In this document: positions 60,369-64,000 of the stretch, in pieces
Layout of the letters: every line of letters starts with the position of its first letter
Numbering within the stretch: the first letter of the stretch is position 1
Assembly (NCBI RefSeq): GCF_008831285.2
Contig: NC_045139.1
Span: forward strand, 14,924,354 to 14,988,353
Length of the DNA stretch: 64,000 nucleotides
DNA from: Nymphaea colorata
Taxonomy: Eukaryota; Streptophyta; Magnoliopsida; Nymphaeales; Nymphaeaceae
Reading direction: 5' to 3'
Translations under genes and position numbers: made by a program
The notes under the pieces: generated by a model
Told to the model about the DNA's origin: nothing
Database searches by the model: none
Seen by the model: only the letters and a program-made list of their open reading frames with translations

Positions 60369-61028
60369 ATGAATTTATCTGTTTTGGTCCTATGCTTTGT
60401 CATACGCATTTCCCGTGCTCACAATCTCTCCGGAGAGGCGGACCAATCTGATGGACTAGTGATTTTTGCCTCCCTCCCTCTGATAGCTTTGGTTGTGTTC
60501 CTCGCTTTTTTGTTCTGCAAGCTGCAGCAGATTAATGATGTCAGAAGGAACAGTGGTGTCAATGAGGTTATACGTGTTCATGTCATTCATTCAGGTGCTT
60601 CTCTGACATCTGCTGGAGTCGGCGGGGAGCTCATCAGTTTTCTACCTGTGTTTCCGTTCTCATCTCTCAGCTGCTCAAGTGGAGGACTAGCGGAATGTGC
60701 CATCTGCCTTGCCAAGTTTGAAGACACAGATGCACTTCATTTGCTGCCCAAGTGCAGACATGCATTTCATGCAGAATGCATACGCCAATGGCTCGCCAAC
60801 CATTCGAGCTACCCAGTCTGCCGGCAAATAGTGGTAGTTGAAGACTTCACTTCCATTACATGTTTGAATGGCTTACTGAATCCAGGCAGAATGGAGGAAA
60901 CGATTCAAATTGACATGAAGGGTGAATGTGTTCACCAAGAGATTGAGACCAGGCAAGACCAGGTGAAAGATACTGAAGGATGCAGCAATTCCTCAGATGG
61001 TAGAAATGCATATAAGGATGATCCATAG
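60369..61028 (+). CDS. Short ATL-type RING protein, tandem copy 2, altered RING, 219 aa
   Basis: A single-exon frame starting at the first ATG (MNLSVLVLCFVIRISRA, signal peptide). A transmembrane helix lies at about 29-50 (VIFASLPLIALVVFLAFLFC). The GLD-like block GVGGELISFLPVFPFSSL is at 83-100. The RING region aligns residue for residue with its neighbours: C110, C113, C129, H131, H134, C137, then Y148 where the seventh ligand should be cysteine, then C151. The change is TAC for TGC, one base. The CIDRWL block is also changed to CIRQWL, while the tryptophan that contacts the E2 is kept. Losing one zinc ligand should weaken or abolish the second zinc site, so ligase activity is doubtful. The frame is otherwise intact with no stops, so the gene may still make a protein. 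Confidence 0.88.
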   Translation: MNLSVLVLCFVIRISRAHNLSGEADQSDGLVIFASLPLIALVVFLAFLFCKLQQINDVRRNSGVNEVIRVHVIHSGASLTSAGVGGELISFLPVFPFSSLSCSSGGLAECAICLAKFEDTDALHLLPKCRHAFHAECIRQWLANHSSYPVCRQIVVVEDFTSITCLNGLLNPGRMEETIQIDMKGECVHQEIETRQDQVKDTEGCSNSSDGRNAYKDDP

Positions 61029-62816
61029 GCACAAATACTTCTCAATTTCCCGCACAGACATAAACCACAATCGTTGCAGCTTGGTGGAATAGAATGTATT
61101 GCTTGATTTTCTGAGTTCTGCAACGGAAGTTTTTTAATAGAAAAATGATAGGGAACATCATATTTCTAGCCGAGGAGAAAAATCTGAGACTAGTAACCTG
61201 TCGTGGATGAAGTGATCTTCAAAAGCGCTCAAGCACCAAGCGGCATGTGCATCGATTTCTGGCCTTATGTAAAGTTGTGGAGCAACTTAAGTTTACATCT
61301 CTGAGCCCCTGCAACTGGTTTGGTGGATTAGATTAGAGGCTTCAAATTGAAGAAAGTCCACGGCGTGCATTTTTACTGCAAGAGTAAAGTAACACGGAGT
61401 AACCCAAGGGGGAGGAGTCAAAGATTGAAAAATGAACAGGGGAAACTCAGCAGTTAGGTTCAGTTTGATTAGTAAGAGTGCTTGTTAGTGACTATCAAAC
61501 AGGTTGCATCGCGAATCTCTGCGCATTCTAATTACATATAAATGAGCTTGGTACAATCAGGTGCTGCTTGGCACAACTCCTTTGTGCTTACGAATATATA
61601 ATACAGATACTCCATACTTGCAGTTTGTCTTCGTACGTGCAGATTCATAGACTATGGAAGGCTAAATATATGTACTCTATTTTGTACATGCACACATATT
61701 TTTGACAATGATTGTATTTCTGCCTAGATTTGTCTGAAAATGCTTAATTTTGGGTTATGAGCTTATAAAATTTAAATCAGACAGTTCACAGCTTTATCGA
61801 TTTAGACATGATATACCTTACAGAAAACCGTTCAAGTGAATTTTGAATTTTTGCAGCTGTATGGTTCAAGCCCAAGCTGTCGACTTACCTACGTTTCATA
61901 TGAGTTGAAAATACTGAAAATTCATTGAGAACGTAAAACTACTGTGATTTATAAAATTTGCAACACCTCTGTTATATCACATGTTGAAACAAGGTTTTCC
62001 TTTTATATAAAATTGAATGGCTTAGATCAAAACTCATCTTTTCCTTCTTCATGAGGTAGATATTAATGAGGGGTGTGACTGGGTTGGATATGAGTAGGAT
62101 CATGATTGATTAAAATATTACGTTATACAGAGAGATGCATATGAATTTTAGTTCGTAGTCGGACATGAAGAATATCAAGAACTGTAGGAAACCGTAAAAT
62201 ACCACGATACTGAATCAGACGAAAAGAAAAGTCAAAGTATCTCTCAAAAGTACAACCAAGGCAGCGAATCAAAGATGCAACATAATTCAAGAAGAATCTT
62301 CTAGACCTCACGTCATCCCTATTCCCCTAACGATCTCTGAAACCCAATTGCTGCAAATTGTTTTGATAGAATCAGGCCCACAGGTATGATATTCAACGTC
62401 CATTCAGTGAATATTCATGCCTAAATTGCAGAATCCGGCCTTCTTACAGGAACTTTTCTGCCAACAGAAAATTTTCAATTTTCAATCTTTTAACGTCATC
62501 CTTTCTTTTTGTTGTCATAGAAAATGGATTTAGAGATGATTTTTCCATCTGTGAAGGTCCATGTTGATTAAACAAACTTTGCAAAAATATCTGAGAGATG
62601 ATGATCTAAGTAATAAGATGAATATGAGGAAGATTCTTTACGATTTCGAAAAGATAAAATGCCAAGATATGGCCTGTCGTCAATAAATAGCTCAAACTAT
62701 TAAAGAAGGGACAACGAATCTCCTACCAAGCTGCTGTTGCACGAGGGAGACGAATTATCCTTTTCCACGGCTTCTCTTTTCCAAAGAAGCCGCAGAAAAA
62801 TACAGAGCTTTCAGTC
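61029..62816. other. Spacer between tandem RING-H2 copies 2 and 3
   Basis: About 1.8 kb of AT-rich DNA with no recognised gene. The sequence 'caataaatagc' at about 62681 is a possible TATA-like element roughly 130 bp upstream of copy 3. Confidence 0.45.
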
Positions 62817-63359
62817 ATGAAACTCCTTTTATTTCTCTGCTTGGTCTTGCCCATCTCCCTTGCTGAGAAGCTCCATAAAGAGGAAAGGGCAAACCAATTT
62901 GATACTGCTGTACCTGTCTATCTTGCCTCCTTCTCGATCGTTGTCGTCGTGTTCTCCATGATTACTGTCTTATGTGCACAATGGAGGACTGGCAGCTGCG
63001 GACCCGATAGCGAAGATGGTGACGTCCGTGTCCATGGCGGCAGCTTATATGTCCACTTGAGAACTTTTCCAGTTGCAGAAGAAATCATCAATTCGCTGCC
63101 TGTGCTCCGATTCTCATCTCTTAGCTGCTCGAGTGAAGGCCTCGAGAAATGTCCCATCTGCCTTGCCAAGTTTGAAGAAGCTGATGCACTTCGTTTGCTG
63201 CCCAAGTGCAGCCACTCGTTTCACATGAAGTGCATAGACGGATGGCTTCAGACCAACTCGACCTGCCCCGTTTGCCGGCAAATGGTGGAGGCCCGAGACC
63301 TTTTGCAACCTCTGCATGGCTCACCGGATTCAGGCTGCTTGGAGAAAACAGCCGAGTGA
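62817..63359 (+). CDS. Short ATL-type RING-H2 protein, tandem copy 3, 180 aa
   Basis: A single-exon frame. MKLLLFLCLVLPISLAEK is a signal peptide, and about 33-54 (PVYLASFSIVVVVFSMITVL) a transmembrane helix. The GLD-like block is weaker (VAEEIINSLPVLRFSSL). The RING-H2 is complete: C112, C115, C131, H133, H136, C139, C150, C153, with CIDGWL where most ATLs have CIDRWL. After the RING only ~27 residues remain, so this is the shortest member of the cluster. SSLSCSSEGLEKCPICLAKF is close to the equivalent stretch in copy 2 (SSLSCSSGGLAECAICLAKF), so copies 2 and 3 look like the nearest relatives. Predicted role: membrane-anchored E3 ligase, target unknown. Confidence 0.93.
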   Translation: MKLLLFLCLVLPISLAEKLHKEERANQFDTAVPVYLASFSIVVVVFSMITVLCAQWRTGSCGPDSEDGDVRVHGGSLYVHLRTFPVAEEIINSLPVLRFSSLSCSSEGLEKCPICLAKFEEADALRLLPKCSHSFHMKCIDGWLQTNSTCPVCRQMVEARDLLQPLHGSPDSGCLEKTAE

Positions 63360-63451
63360 ATTCGAACTCATGTTTGTTTACATCTTTCAGTTGCAGCGGA
63401 ATTCGGGTAGCATAAAAGGAGCAAGCATCGGGTAAAAAAGATCTCACTCCA

Positions 63452-63681
63452 TTTTTCTGCAACTATATTTTAGAAATCAACTCCTTAAGTTGTTTCTTGA
63501 AAACGTCAACCATGCCAATCTGATCATTCGGAAAGAAAGGCAGTAGGAGCAGGGATCATGTACAGTAAATTTCTGCAGCCATAATTTACAAATCAACACC
63601 TTAAGCTGTTTCTCGAAAATGTCAACCATGCCAATCTGATCATTTGGGCAGAAAGGAAGGAGCAGGTTCATGCACAGTAAA
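63452..63681. repeat. Two-copy tandem duplication, unit about 115 bp
   Basis: Copy 1 (63452-63568) and copy 2 (63569-63681) share phrases such as GTCAACCATGCCAATCTGAT, CCTTAAG(T/C)TGTTTCT and ACAGTAAA, with perhaps 80-85% identity by eye. The unit lies about 90 bp after the stop of RING copy 3, so at least the first copy may be in its 3' UTR. Neither strand reads as protein in the same frame in both copies. Confidence 0.85.
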
Positions 63682-63834
63682 CTCCTCAGTTTTGGTGCAG
63701 TGACGGTTCCAAAATCTTATGATCAGAATGTTTTGTGTTTGATGGGCTGATGTAAGTTAACCACGAAGGAAGTCAAAGGATCAGGTTTGAACGATTTATC
63801 TTTCACCAAATCAGATTTATAAAAGGTTGACATA

Positions 63835-64000
63835 TTCAAATTTCTAATGAAGAAAAGTCGCACCATATTCGAGTCCAATTTTAAAATTCACAATATGAAC
63901 CCAACCTGCATCCATGTTTTACACATTTGAATCAGAATAAATCATTTAAATATACTACCGAATCCGAACTGCATTATAAGTTGGCAACAGGAACACGTAA
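63835..64000. repeat. Dispersed AT-rich repeat, copy C (cut by the window edge)
   Basis: It starts near 'taatgaagaaaagtcgcacc' and carries 'tattcgagtccaatttt' and 'aattcacaatatgaac', matching copy A phrase by phrase. It probably continues past the window. Confidence 0.5.

Larger units (their letters stand above)
63360..64000. other. Region downstream of the RING-H2 cluster
   Basis: It holds the copy 3 3' UTR, a 115-bp tandem duplication and, at the window edge, copy C of the dispersed repeat. No gene is recognised. Confidence 0.5.

Noticed and set aside
1-64000. LTR retrotransposons, endogenous viral sequences or CRISPR arrays
   Set aside because: No gag, integrase, capsid or envelope-like frame, no paired long terminal repeats and no regularly spaced direct repeats were seen.

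Overview
The window is nuclear DNA from a flowering plant. The evidence is GT-AG introns in most genes, plant-only families (NINJA, DUF506, CRM-domain splicing factors, STP sugar carriers, ATL RING-H2 ligases), AT-rich non-coding DNA, and small foldback transposons. I cannot name the species. Some reading frames are GC-rich (CAF exon 1, ATL42-like gene) and others are not, as seen in some monocots and early-branching angiosperms. The window holds no bacterial operon, CRISPR array, rRNA or convincing tRNA.

Layout: 3.1-4.6 kb (+) DUF506 protein; 9.4-15.3 kb (+) nine-exon seven-transmembrane protein; 15.9-17.9 kb (-) small basic conserved protein; 20.3-22.7 kb (+) COX19; 24.0-27.5 kb (+) CRS2-associated factor of chloroplast intron splicing; 28.1-30.8 kb (-) STP monosaccharide/H+ symporter; 33.1-33.9 kb decayed LINE; 35.5-39.5 kb (-) MTV1-like ENTH/VHS trafficking adaptor; 44.7-47.6 kb (+) NINJA jasmonate co-repressor adaptor; 52.6-53.8 kb (+) ATL42-like RING-H2 ligase; 58.8-63.4 kb (+) three shorter intronless RING-H2 genes in tandem. 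Exon models were built by hand. Every multi-exon model keeps frame across all junctions and ends at a stop: DUF506 403 aa, 7TM 350, small protein 141, COX19 100, CAF 737, STP 508, MTV1 706, NINJA 554.

These are ordinary, functionally unrelated neighbours, so no operon-like logic is expected. The one locally organised system is the RING-H2 cluster at 52.6-63.4 kb. It has one full-length ATL42-like gene followed by three shorter genes that keep the signal peptide, membrane segment, GLD-like block and RING but lack the long conserved C-terminal region. One of them has tyrosine in place of the seventh zinc ligand. This is the best candidate for lineage-specific novelty.

Other points of interest are a coding-like minus-strand frame with three stops at 57.9-58.4 kb, a 54-bp tandem duplication upstream of the sugar transporter, a 115-bp duplication after the last RING gene, two foldback MITEs, and an AT-rich dispersed repeat present three times. 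I found no clearly new biological system. The items above are leads, ranked by interest.
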